Of a stretch of DNA of 64,000 nucleotides, positions 8,381-16,349 are shown piece by piece. The notes under the pieces are model-generated. The model was not told where the DNA came from. It did not search any database and saw only the letters and a list, made by a program, of their open reading frames with translations. The stretch spans positions 8,485,001-8,549,000 of the forward strand of contig NZ_CP108518.1 in NCBI RefSeq assembly GCF_035989885.1, given 5' to 3'. Every line of letters begins with the position of its first letter. Positions within the stretch are counted from its first letter, which is position 1. This DNA comes from Streptomyces sp. NBC_01232 (GTDB taxonomy: Bacteria > Actinomycetota > Actinomycetes > Streptomycetales > Streptomycetaceae). A program made the translations under genes and the position numbers.

Positions 8381-9367
8381 TCAGCTCTGGATCGCGGCGA
8401 GCCAGTCGGTCAGCAGGCGGTTGACCTCGTCGGGGCGTTCCTGCTGGATCCAGTGGCCGCAGCCTTCCAGGAGGTGGGAGGCCGAGAGGCAGGGGAGGGT
8501 GATGGGGTAGGCGTCGATGGCGTCGGACATCCAGGTGGTGGAGGCGTCCAGGGCGCCGCCGATGAACAGGGACGGCTGCTTGATCGGGGCTCCGCGGTGC
8601 GGGGCGAGGTCTTCCCAGTCGCGGTCCATGTTGCGGTAGCGGTTGAGGGCGCCGGTCAGGCCGGTGCGCTCGAACTCCCCGGCGAAGATGTCGAGGTCGT
8701 CCTCGCCCAACCATGCCGGGAGCGGGCCGGCGGGGAATCGGTCGCGCAGCCGGCCGCCGCGGGCGACGAAGTGCGGGTCGGGTTCGTCCTCGGCGGGCAT
8801 GGTGTCGGCGGACAGGGCCGCGTAGAAGCCCGCGAGCCAGCTCCGGACGTCGGGCTCGATCTCCGCCTCGGCGCGGCCGGGCTCCTGGAAGTAGGAGACG
8901 TAGAACTCCTGCTCGGGGCCGCCGATCTGGCCGAAGATATCACTGGGGCGGGGGCCGCCGGGCGGCGCGTACGGGACACTCAGCAGGCCGACGGCCCGGA
9001 AGATTCCGGGGTGGAGCAGGGCGGAGGTGGCGGCGATGCTGGAGCCCCAGTCGTGGCCGACGATCACTGCGTTCTCCTCGCCGAGGGCGTGCACAACGGC
9101 GACGTTGTCCTCCACCAGATCGAGCATGCGGTACGCGTCGGTCGCGGCGGGCTTGGAGGAGCGGCCGTAGCCCCGCACGTCGATCGCCACTGCCCGGTAC
9201 CCGGCGGCGGCGAGGGCCGGGAGTTGTCGGCGCCAGGAGTACCAGGACTCGGGGAAGCCGTGCACGAGCAGGACCAACGGGCCGGTGCCTTGCTCTGCCA
9301 GGTGCAGGCGCCCGGCTGGGGCCTCGATGGTGCGGTGGCGGAGTGCGGCGGTCGGCTCGATTCGCAT
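8381..9367 (-). CDS. Epoxide hydrolase-like alpha/beta hydrolase
   Basis: A 328-residue alpha/beta-hydrolase with epoxide hydrolase motifs. It has the oxyanion segment HGFPESWYSWR (~36-46), the nucleophile elbow VGHDWGSS (Asp in the G-x-D-x-G position, ~103-110) and the C-terminal catalytic His in EGCGHWIQQERP. A cap region with Tyr residues lies between. It probably opens epoxides to diols in the cytosol; haloalkane or ester substrates are less likely given the HGFPESW motif. It is transcribed divergently from a cupin-type XRE regulator, which may control it. Confidence 0.9.
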   Translation of the reverse strand: MRIEPTAALRHRTIEAPAGRLHLAEQGTGPLVLLVHGFPESWYSWRRQLPALAAAGYRAVAIDVRGYGRSSKPAATDAYRMLDLVEDNVAVVHALGEENAVIVGHDWGSSIAATSALLHPGIFRAVGLLSVPYAPPGGPRPSDIFGQIGGPEQEFYVSYFQEPGRAEAEIEPDVRSWLAGFYAALSADTMPAEDEPDPHFVARGGRLRDRFPAGPLPAWLGEDDLDIFAGEFERTGLTGALNRYRNMDRDWEDLAPHRGAPIKQPSLFIGGALDASTTWMSDAIDAYPITLPCLSASHLLEGCGHWIQQERPDEVNRLLTDWLAAIQS

Positions 9368-9512
9368 GGGGGACTTCTCCTCGGTTCGCGGGCGGTCGGC
9401 GGGAACCCGTCGATCATGCGGTGCTGCGCCCGCTCGGCGCGATCAGCGTTGCCATTCTGGCAAGGTTGCAGGACAGGGTGGTGAAGCGGCACGGCGGGAA
9501 GGATCGGGGACG

Positions 9513-10142
9513 GTGGCAGGTGACGATGTGACCCAGACGTTGGCGGAGATGGGGCCGCGGCTGCGGGTCGTGCGCGAGCGCCGTGGCGTCACACTCGCCG
9601 ATGTCAGCCGCGCGACCGGCATCTCGCCCAGCACGCTGTCGCGGATCGAGACCGGCCGGCGCAAGCCCACCCTGGAGGTGGTGCTGCAGTTGGCGAAGGA
9701 ATACGCAGTCGCCCTGGACGAACTGGCTGGCACCGCACCCGCCCCTGCGGCCGAGCCCCGCAGTACGGCGTCGCACAGCTTCGGTGACGACAAGGCGGTG
9801 TTGCCGCTGACCCCGTACGTCGGCGGCCTGCACGCTCACAAGCACGTCCTGCCTGCCGTCGCAGAGCCGCGCGGACGGCCCCGACAGGTGTCCCACGAGG
9901 GCTGCGAGTGGCTGTGCGTCCTGTACGGGCGGTTGTGGCTCGCGCTCGGAAACCAGGATCTCGTCCTGACTGCCGGGGAGATCGTCGAGTTCGACACCCG
10001 CACCCCTCACGGAGTCGCGAACGCCGGATCCGCCGGACCGGTCGAGTATCTGATCATGTTCGGGCCTCAAGGAGAACGTCCACGGCTGCGGACCCCTCCA
10101 GCCGCCGGCCGCGGGACTGGTGACAGGAAGGCCGCTGAATGA
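9513..10142 (+). CDS. XRE-family regulator with cupin sensor domain
   Basis: Start GTG 9513 (GAAGGA upstream; GTG 9528 is an alternative) gives 209 residues. Residues ~9-65 form an XRE helix-turn-helix (RERRGVTLADVSRATGISPS, then LSRIETGRRKPTL). Residues ~110-190 form a cupin barrel (HEGCEWLCVLYGRLWLALG, then VEFDTRTPHGVANAG). This layout is typical of small-molecule-responsive repressors. The divergent epoxide hydrolase gene (145 bp between starts) is the obvious candidate target. Confidence 0.9.
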   Translation: MAGDDVTQTLAEMGPRLRVVRERRGVTLADVSRATGISPSTLSRIETGRRKPTLEVVLQLAKEYAVALDELAGTAPAPAAEPRSTASHSFGDDKAVLPLTPYVGGLHAHKHVLPAVAEPRGRPRQVSHEGCEWLCVLYGRLWLALGNQDLVLTAGEIVEFDTRTPHGVANAGSAGPVEYLIMFGPQGERPRLRTPPAAGRGTGDRKAAE

Positions 10143-10193
10143 GCAGCGCCCGGATACGACACCAGCGGCTTTGGGTACGCCGAGGCGGGCCGC

Positions 10194-10556
10194 GTGTCGC
10201 GCGAGGCGTTGCAGTCCCGCGCCGCTACCCGGGCCTGTGTGCCGCCGCCCTCCTCACAGCCCGACCTGACGATGGCTCTGATCGCCGCCGGATTCCGCTC
10301 TTCGGATGCGGCAGCGGCACTGTCACGCTTCTGGGATGACCGCTACGCACGGTGTGCGGTGGTCGTCACCCGAGCAGCCGACCGGGGCGAACTGCCCGGC
10401 CCCGCCGACAGCCGGGCGCTGCTCGTCGCGGCGACCGCCCCGCTCTACCACGAACTGCTGCTGATCCGGGCCGTCCCCGACCCGACGCTCCCGCACCGCT
10501 CCGCCCGGGTCGCCGCCGCGGCGGCCCGCGCCGGCACCTTCGGCACGCCGCAATGA
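10194..10556 (+). pseudogene. TetR-family C-terminal domain fragment
   Basis: The frame encodes ~95 residues resembling the ligand-binding half of TetR regulators of the TetR_C_11 type (AALSRFWDDRYARCAVVV, then LVAATAPLYHELLLIR). The DNA-binding half is absent: sequence before ~10265 shows no helix-turn-helix in any frame. It is best read as a remnant left by a deletion. Its TGA at 10554-10556 is directly followed, in the same frame, by the Pro/Ala-rich coding sequence below, so the deletion may have joined two truncated genes. Confidence 0.65.
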
Positions 10557-10733
10557 CCTCGGACATGGCGCCCGCAGCCTGCCGGCCCGGCACCCGCTCC
10601 CGCCCCGGCCGCGACTGCCCCGGCCTCGACTGCCGCACCCGCACCCGCTCCCGCCCGGGCCTCGACCGCCCCGGCGGCGATCGCCGCTCCCGCGCCCGCT
10701 CCGGCGGCCGGTGCCGCGGCACCGGGGAGGGAC

Positions 10734-11441
10734 GTGCTGACCGAGCGCATGGGTACGGCCGGTGACCCGTGGGCCGCGCCTGCCCGCCGAGTCCCCGCCC
10801 CCGCTCCGGCCCCCGCCCCCGCTCCGGCCGCTGCGCCCGCGCCCGTCGCTCGCGCTGCTGCGCCGCGGGGGCGGGAGACGGCTGATCCGTGGGCTGCGCC
10901 CGCGAGTACGGACGCGAAGCGCTCCTGGGGCCCCCTGACCGAAGGCCTGGACGTCCCCCGCGGCCTCGACCTCGGCAACCGGGCCCGCGCCCTGGAGCAG
11001 CTGAAGGTGCACCCAGCCGCGCACTCGCAGATGGTGTCGCTGGTCATGGACATCCTCCCGGAACAGGAAGCGGGCCTCCTGGTCGGCTCACGCCAGTGGC
11101 CGCTGCTCGCCGCCCGCATGCACAAGATCGGCGAGGGCGAGGGCATACACGTTGTGGCCCAGCACCTGAACCGCCTGACGGCCGACACCTCCTGGAAAAG
11201 GGCCACGGGCAGAGCCCTGGTGGGCCGCCTCGTGGACGCGACCCTCCACTCCCTGACCACGCCGCCCTCCGCGTCGCCCGCGTCCGCGTCCCGGCTGTGG
11301 GCCTCCCCGATGGCGGCCCGCTCCCGCTCCACCACCACCCCGGCCGCCGCGGCCCCCGGACAGCCGGCCCCGGCCGAGGCCGCGGTCCCCGCCCACCGGC
11401 AGCAGGCCACGCCCGCCAAAAGAGCGGGGCGCGGGCGCTGA
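10734..11441 (+). CDS. Pro/Ala-rich hypothetical protein, possibly 5' truncated
   Basis: GTG 10734 gives 235 residues, but the same frame is open back to 10557 and already codes for a Pro/Ala-rich repeat region, so the N-terminus is probably lost. The frame contains two DPWAAPA units, Ala-Pro runs, then a folded-looking helical domain (LEQLKVHPAAHSQMVSLVM, EQEAGLLVGSRQWPLLAARM, VVAQHLNRLTADTSWKRA) and a disordered tail. The pattern reminds me of accessory proteins of actinobacterial conjugative elements, but I cannot name a family. Confidence 0.5.
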   Translation: MLTERMGTAGDPWAAPARRVPAPAPAPAPAPAAAPAPVARAAAPRGRETADPWAAPASTDAKRSWGPLTEGLDVPRGLDLGNRARALEQLKVHPAAHSQMVSLVMDILPEQEAGLLVGSRQWPLLAARMHKIGEGEGIHVVAQHLNRLTADTSWKRATGRALVGRLVDATLHSLTTPPSASPASASRLWASPMAARSRSTTTPAAAAPGQPAPAEAAVPAHRQQATPAKRAGRGR

Positions 11442-11460
11442 CAGGGCGTCTGGCCCCGGA

Positions 11461-11497
11461 CGGGAGCGGCTGTCCAGAGGGTCCGGAACAGCTCCCG
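11461..11497. terminator. Imperfect inverted repeat after the Pro/Ala-rich gene
   Basis: Arms beginning CGGGAGC (11461-11467) and ending GCTCCCG (11491-11497) pair, with inner TGTCC/GGAACA pairing and a bulge. It lies 20 bp after the stop codon. The left arm shares GGGAGCGGCTGT and CCAGA with the palindrome at 12804-12833 on the other side of the next gene. Confidence 0.55.
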
Positions 11498-11660
11498 ATG
11501 GGGCTGCATGTCTGGTTTTGGGTGGCTGTGATCAGCTCTGTCCAGGTCCGCCCGGATGATCTATAGTGACTGCCTGTCACGGCCTGTAACTGTCGGTTGC
11601 ATGTGCTGCTCCGTGGTGACGGCCTCAGGGATGGATTCGATCGAGGAGAAGGGGAACACC

Positions 11661-12746
11661 GTGAGCAAGACCCAGACCACTGCTCCGTCCGACCTTCGCG
11701 CGGACATCAGGTACCGCGATGACGGCAAGTACACGATGTACGGGATCAGCCTGCGCTGGCAGATCGGGGACAACGCCCCCGATCACGAGGCCTGGCCCCC
11801 ACCGGCGGACTGGAACGAGGGCAACGCGCCATACCCCCACCTGTACGAGGTATGGCTCAACGACGAGCTGCGGCAGACGGTCTTCCTCCACTGGTCCTCA
11901 TGGAACTGGATGCAGTCCAACTCCCACTGGGTCGACCTGGGGGACCAGGAGCCGACAGGGCAGCTCCACGTCAAGATCCGCGCCAAGGTAGGCGGTGAGT
12001 TCACGCCGTTCACCAACGTGGTCGCCATCGGCTCGGAGCGGGCCGACCTGGAGAAGTGGGCGGTGCGCCTGCCCCGCGAGAAGGCCCCGGCGCCCGGCCG
12101 GGTGGATCCGCGGCACGGCACGGCCAACCATCCGCGCAGCCGGGCCGGCGCCGCGATCCGCGACCTGGACCCCTCACGGATCTGCGTCGAGGCGCGCCGC
12201 GTCAACACCAGCACCGACTGGCACGAAGTGGTGCCGGGGGCTGACAGGATGCTCGCCGACTATCCGTGGAACGACGCGCAGAAGTACCTCGAGTACCGCA
12301 AGTTCTTCGAGGGGAACACCCTTGCGTCCGCGGGGAACCCGGCGTTCCGCGGTCTGGACCTGGCCCCGGAAGACACGCTCGGGGACTGGCCCGTGACGGA
12401 GCTGGACACCTCGGCCCCCACCCAGACCTTCACCTACGACTACATGGCGTATCACCAGGGTGAGAGCTGGTCCCACCGGTGGTTCATCACCCGCCCCAGC
12501 TGGGTTCCCTCGGAAGGCCTGAGCTGGCAGGACCTGGAGCCGATCCCCTTCCTGGTCGAGGTGCACGGTGCGCCCCGGGAAGAGGAATCCACCAGCTGGG
12601 AGTTCGCCTCATTCCCGCGCCGGGCCGGGCGGGCGGCGATCGTGGACATCTGGGGCGGCCACGGAGGACCGGACACCCCGAACGGTGAGAACGGCGGCAT
12701 GACCGGCGAGTTCTTCCTGTCCGTGTCCGACGTGCTCCTGCGGTAG
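11661..12746 (+). CDS. Non-secreted AA10 LPMO-like protein with N-terminal Fn3-like domain
   Basis: GTG 11661 is preceded by GAGGAGAAGGGG and gives 361 residues. Residues ~11-125 look like an Fn3-type beta sandwich. Residues ~152-361 follow the AA10 lytic polysaccharide monooxygenase pattern: RHGTANHPRSRA (His152), YMAYHQGESWSHRWFITRPS (His265), a TxDLEPxPF-like segment (WQDLEPIPFL), AAIVDIWGG, and the buried Phe region EFFLSVSDVLL. Known AA10 enzymes are secreted and use the N-terminal His after signal cleavage. Here no signal peptide is visible and the first copper-ligand candidate is internal, so oxidative activity is doubtful unless the protein is processed. Confidence 0.75.
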   Translation: MSKTQTTAPSDLRADIRYRDDGKYTMYGISLRWQIGDNAPDHEAWPPPADWNEGNAPYPHLYEVWLNDELRQTVFLHWSSWNWMQSNSHWVDLGDQEPTGQLHVKIRAKVGGEFTPFTNVVAIGSERADLEKWAVRLPREKAPAPGRVDPRHGTANHPRSRAGAAIRDLDPSRICVEARRVNTSTDWHEVVPGADRMLADYPWNDAQKYLEYRKFFEGNTLASAGNPAFRGLDLAPEDTLGDWPVTELDTSAPTQTFTYDYMAYHQGESWSHRWFITRPSWVPSEGLSWQDLEPIPFLVEVHGAPREEESTSWEFASFPRRAGRAAIVDIWGGHGGPDTPNGENGGMTGEFFLSVSDVLLR

Positions 12747-12764
12747 CCGAGTGCCGCACCGCCT

Positions 12765-12793
12765 GATCGACCGCCTCCTCCAGGCGGTCGATC
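12765..12793 (+). terminator. Strong terminator hairpin
   Basis: Perfect 12-bp stem (GATCGACCGCCT with AGGCGGTCGATC) and 5-nt loop, starting 19 bp after the LPMO-like gene stop. Confidence 0.85.
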
Positions 12794-12803
12794 CCGGGTG
12801 GGA

Positions 12804-12833
12804 GCGGCTGTTCCAGAATTCTGGAACAGCCGC
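12804..12833. repeat. Perfect 30-bp palindrome
   Basis: Fifteen bases from 12804 (GCGGCTGTTCCAGAA) are exactly mirrored by 12819-12833 with no spacer. It lies between two convergent genes, so it may be a second terminator element. A related imperfect inverted repeat lies at 11461-11497, so the LPMO-like gene is flanked by copies of one element. Confidence 0.7.
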
Positions 12834-12841
12834 CCGACCCC

Positions 12842-13453
12842 CTACCCGGCCCAGTGGATGCCGAGGTGGGTGAGTGCGGCGAGCTGGGCTTGGTGGAGTC
12901 GGTCGCGGCGTTGTTTCTGGTTGGCGAGCCATACCCCGGTTCGGTGTTCGGTGCCGTCGGGGAGTCGCTCGACGACTCCGCGGCCGGGCAGGTGGCCTTC
13001 CCGTGCGATGTCCTGCGTGAGGGCTTGGAAGCCTTTCTGGAACGCCTTGCCGCCTGTGCGCGGCCCGACCCGCCGCGGTCGTCTTCGTGGTCGCCTGGCG
13101 GGCCCGTGAGGCCTTCTTCACGCCGAGTTCGCTGAGCCGGTGCTGCTGTTCGGCGTTCAGCCGGTCCCAGCCCCGCCGTTGCGCAGCGAGCCACCGGCCG
13201 ACGTCGTCCCCGTGCCGTGTCACTCCCGGCACGATCGCGGTCGGCTGCGCGCCTTCGGCGAGGAGCTGGGTGAGGTAGGCGTAGTGCCGTTGCCGGTCGA
13301 CCGTCCATCCCGCGTTCCCGGGTTCCAGTCGGGGTCGATGGCGGTGAGCGTGGCGGCCCGCCGCTGCGCCCGGCCGGGGTCCTTCCCCAGCTCACCCGGG
13401 CGGCGGACGTTGGTGAGGCACTGCCCGATCTGGATGTTGAGGATGGTGGCGCC
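12842..13453 (-). pseudogene. Helicase-associated-domain protein remnant with two frameshifts
   Basis: Read on the minus strand, three successive frames give one continuous helicase-associated (HA, PF03457-type) repeat protein. The first piece has ATILNIQIGQCLTNVRRPGE and TAIDPDWNPG. The second has NAGWTVDRQRHYAYLTQLL, VGRWLAAQRRGWDRLNAEQQ and LSELGV. The third has KAFQKGFQALTQDIAREGHL, TGVWLANQKQRRDRLHQAQL and LTHLGIHWAG, then TAG at 12842. Breaks lie near 13318 and 13050. Such HA repeats usually form the C-terminus of large DEAD/DEAH helicases of Streptomyces chromosome arms and plasmids; the helicase motor is absent here. Confidence 0.75.
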
Positions 13454-13632
13454 CCGTGGCGCCCCGTGGGGCCGTGAGGTCCCGTGCCCCCTGCCGCAGC
13501 CCGGAAGCCCAGAAGCCCGGAAGCGCGGAAGCCCGAAGCCCGAAGCTCGGAGGCCCGGGGGCTTGCCGGGGGCGGATTGGCGGTTCGGTTGATTGGGCGG
13601 TGTGGTGGGCGCGCCCGCGCTGTAATGGGGCG

Positions 13633-14301
13633 GTGACCACATCATCGACCGGCACCGCGCTGCTCATCGCCGGCCGGATACCGCTCACGGACGTCATGGA
13701 ACGCCTGGCCCTTGACCGGCCGGTGTTCCATTCCGAGGCGGACTTCCAGCACGGCTTCGCCCGCGCCCTGTGGGAGCTGGAGCCCGGGATCGGGTCCCGG
13801 CTGGAGGTGGCGCAGCACGCGCAGGGCCGGGTGGAGCGGCTGGACCTGCTGTGCACCGGCCCAGGGGGCCGTACCGCCGTCGAGTTCAAGTACCCCACCC
13901 GGTCCTGGGCGGGAGAAGCCGGCTCGCCCGCGGAGGAGTTCGCCCTGCGGAACCACGCGGCCCCGGACCTCGCCCGCCGCGACTACGTGTTCGACATGGC
14001 CCGCCTGGAGCGGTTCTGCAACCGGCCCGACCAGAACGGCCTCTCGCTGCTGCTGACCAACAACCCCTCCCTGTGGGCACTGCCCAAGCCCCGGACCAGG
14101 CCGAGCCGGGATCATGCTTTCCGGATCCACCAGGGATGCGTACTCGCCGGGACCCTCCTGTGGGGCCAGGGTGATTACCAGGGCAACACGCGGACCCTGC
14201 GCGGCTCCTACCGCCTGGACTGGCGGCCCTACTCCCGCCAGCCGGGACCAGGAGGAGAGTTCCGGTACCTCGCGGCCGCTATCACCGCACCCCGTAACTG
14301 A
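13633..14301 (+). CDS. Putative PD-(D/E)XK-like nuclease-fold protein
   Basis: GTG 13633 gives 222 residues; ATG 13696 is an alternative start nearer the conserved part. The motif set is that of PD-(D/E)xK nuclease-like proteins: an N-terminal helix with FHSEADFQHGFARALWEL, then RVERLDLLCTG followed by TAVEFKYP (candidate catalytic D, E and K). An EEFALRNHAAPDLARRDYVF helix and a C-terminal FRIHQGC...WGQGDY region follow. Such stand-alone proteins often occur near mobile or defence genes. No methyltransferase partner is adjacent, so a restriction role is only a possibility. Confidence 0.6.
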   Translation: MTTSSTGTALLIAGRIPLTDVMERLALDRPVFHSEADFQHGFARALWELEPGIGSRLEVAQHAQGRVERLDLLCTGPGGRTAVEFKYPTRSWAGEAGSPAEEFALRNHAAPDLARRDYVFDMARLERFCNRPDQNGLSLLLTNNPSLWALPKPRTRPSRDHAFRIHQGCVLAGTLLWGQGDYQGNTRTLRGSYRLDWRPYSRQPGPGGEFRYLAAAITAPRN

Positions 14302-14578
14302 CCATCACACCCGCAGCTGCAGCCCGCACCCGACGGGACTCTGCCAGGACCGGCGGAGACCGCAGCCCGCACCCGACCGGACCCCACCGCGCCGGCATGC
14401 CAGCTCCTGCCGCCGGGCCCCCGGACCGTGCGACTGTACGGGACGAGGGCCGGGCCGGGCCGTGTCCTATCGGGCAGAATGCCTGCCGGGGCGGGGTGGA
14501 TGCCGCCCGGGGTAGGGCATCATGCGTGGCTGCGTCGATGGGCCGGCCGGACATGGTGGGGCATGGCGGGTGCGGCCG

Positions 14579-15478
14579 TTACGGCTGGGTCGGGCCGGCG
14601 TCCGCGGCTGTGACCGGGGCAGGGCTGGTGGGGCTGTAGTAGACGGAGCGGCCCTGCTTGGAACGTTCCAGCAGTCCGCGGGCGACACCCTGTTCGAGGG
14701 TGTTGCGGACGACCGCGGCCTTCACCTTGCGTCCGGGGTGGGCGGCACTGACCGCTTCGGTCACCTCGGCGGCCGACCTCGGCTCCTTCCCGCCGGCCAG
14801 GGCGGCCGTGACGAGTTCGAGCCAGGACGGGCCTGCCGTCTCCCCCTTCACCGCGGCAGCACCAGCCGCCTTCTCCCTCACCGGTGCGACAGCACCAGCC
14901 GTCTTCTCCTTCACGACCGCGGCGGTACCTGCTGTCTTCTCCTTCACGACCGCGGCGGTACCGGTCGTCTTCTCCTTCACCGGTGCGGCAGCACCTGCTG
15001 TCTTCTCCTTCACCGCCGTGGCGGTACCGGTCGTCTTCTCTTTCACGGGTGCGGTGGTACCGGTTGTCTTCTCTTTCACGGGTGCGGCAGCACCGGCTGC
15101 TTTGCGGGCGCGCGGGGCCTTCGCCGCCGCAGTCGCAGCCGTTGTGGCGGCGGTGGTGGTGGGTGCCGGGGTTTTCTTCGTACCCCCGGCGGCGCTGCGC
15201 GCCGAAGGCACTGCGGCCCGCTTCACGCTGCGCTTGGCGGCCGGCTGCCCCGCAGGCGCGGGCGCGGGCGTGGGCTTGGGCTTGGCGGTGATGCCCAGCG
15301 CGTCCTGCATCCTCAGGAGGACTTTCTCGCTTTCCTCGAGTTCCCCGATCTCCTGTTGCAGCCGCTGCAGTTCGGTGCGCCTCTGTTCCTGCGCTGCCTG
15401 GTTCGCCGCGAGATCACCGGCGATCTGCTCGGCGTAATCGTCCTTGACCCGCGTGACGTTGCTGCCCGTGGTGTTCAT
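14579..15478 (-). CDS. Coiled-coil, repeat-rich protein with C-terminal winged helix
   Basis: ATG 15478 (GAGGAA upstream) gives 299 residues. Residues ~12-60 form a coiled coil (EQRRTELQRLQQEIGELEES). A Lys/Pro/Ala tail leads into about eight 11-residue repeats of the form GxAAPVKEKTT. The last ~75 residues resemble a winged-helix DNA-binding domain (EPRSAAEVTEAVSAAHPGRK, then VVRNTLEQGVARGLLERSKQ). The basic, Ala/Lys-rich middle is histone H1-like. I infer a nucleoid- or DNA-associated regulator. Repeat number could vary by slippage because the DNA repeats are 33-bp units. Confidence 0.7.
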   Translation of the reverse strand: MNTTGSNVTRVKDDYAEQIAGDLAANQAAQEQRRTELQRLQQEIGELEESEKVLLRMQDALGITAKPKPTPAPAPAGQPAAKRSVKRAAVPSARSAAGGTKKTPAPTTTAATTAATAAAKAPRARKAAGAAAPVKEKTTGTTAPVKEKTTGTATAVKEKTAGAAAPVKEKTTGTAAVVKEKTAGTAAVVKEKTAGAVAPVREKAAGAAAVKGETAGPSWLELVTAALAGGKEPRSAAEVTEAVSAAHPGRKVKAAVVRNTLEQGVARGLLERSKQGRSVYYSPTSPAPVTAADAGPTQP

Positions 15479-16189
15479 GGGTTCCTCGATGTCTGTGACT
15501 GAAGGGGATACCGGGACGCGAATGGTACGCACTACGTGTACCCGTGACAGCGGATCATGTACCGGCCCGCGCACCGCCGAACTCTGCAAGGGCCGTTGCG
15601 GAACAACCCGCACGGCCCGGGCACCGACAGCCCGCCCGCACAACACCCCTGCCAGAGACCCCTCCTGCCAGACCCCCGCCGGCCCGCCCCGCCCGCCTGG
15701 GGGAGTGGCTGTACCTCACCCGGACGAGGCCGCGGCATGCGCTGCGAAGCAGTGCAGTGCAGTGCAGTGGAGTGGGGTCGGTGGTGTGTTGAGCCGTGTT
15801 GTGCGGCGGTGTGTGTCAGTGGTGACCGGCATGGGCACTCCCCCCGGCCCCCGCCCCGGCCCCGGCACCGTAACGGAGTTCGTGTCGAGAGGGGTTGCAC
15901 GGGTGCATCGAGGGGAGAGCGACCCGGCGTGGCAGGCGGTGGGGGTCAGTGCTCCCCTGGGGCCGGGAACGGGTTCCTGCCCGGGCAGCTGCGCCCTGGG
16001 TGCACGTTCGGGGACTGTGCGCCGACGACATGAGGGCGGCGGCGTGCCGTTGCTGTTGCGGACCGCCGCCGTCCCGTATGCCCGCCACCGTTGCCGAGCC
16101 TGGCCGTGGCCACCGTGTTCGGCCGGGCGTGTCACCGTCTCCAGCCCGGGCCGGCCTGCCGTGCCTGTGCCACCCCGGTGACGCATGAC
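15479..16189. other. Gene-free stretch
   Basis: No frame has convincing coding character. It carries short low-complexity runs (for example repeated CAGTG at 15752-15775) and precedes the tandem repeats. The promoter of the coiled-coil gene should lie at its left edge. Confidence 0.35.
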
Positions 16190-16345
16190 CCTCCGGGAGT
16201 CACCGGGCCACCGGGCCACCGGGCCACCAAACCATCGGGTCACCGGGTCATCGGGTCACCGGGTCACCGGGCCACCAAACCATCGGGTCACCGGGTCATC
16301 GGGTCACCGGGTCATCGGGTCACCGGGTCGTCGGGTCATCGGGTC
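16190..16345. repeat. Simple tandem repeat, ~8-bp units
   Basis: The run is built from interchanging units such as GGGTCACC, GGGTCATC and GGGCCACC with two longer inserts containing AAACCATC. It directly abuts the 355-bp tandem repeat array. Confidence 0.85.
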
Positions 16346-16349
16346 CCCG

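Noticed and set aside
12842..13453. Plus-strand proteins opposite the helicase-associated remnant
   Set aside because: The minus strand gives family-specific HA repeats across three frames; plus-strand frames are shadows without motifs.
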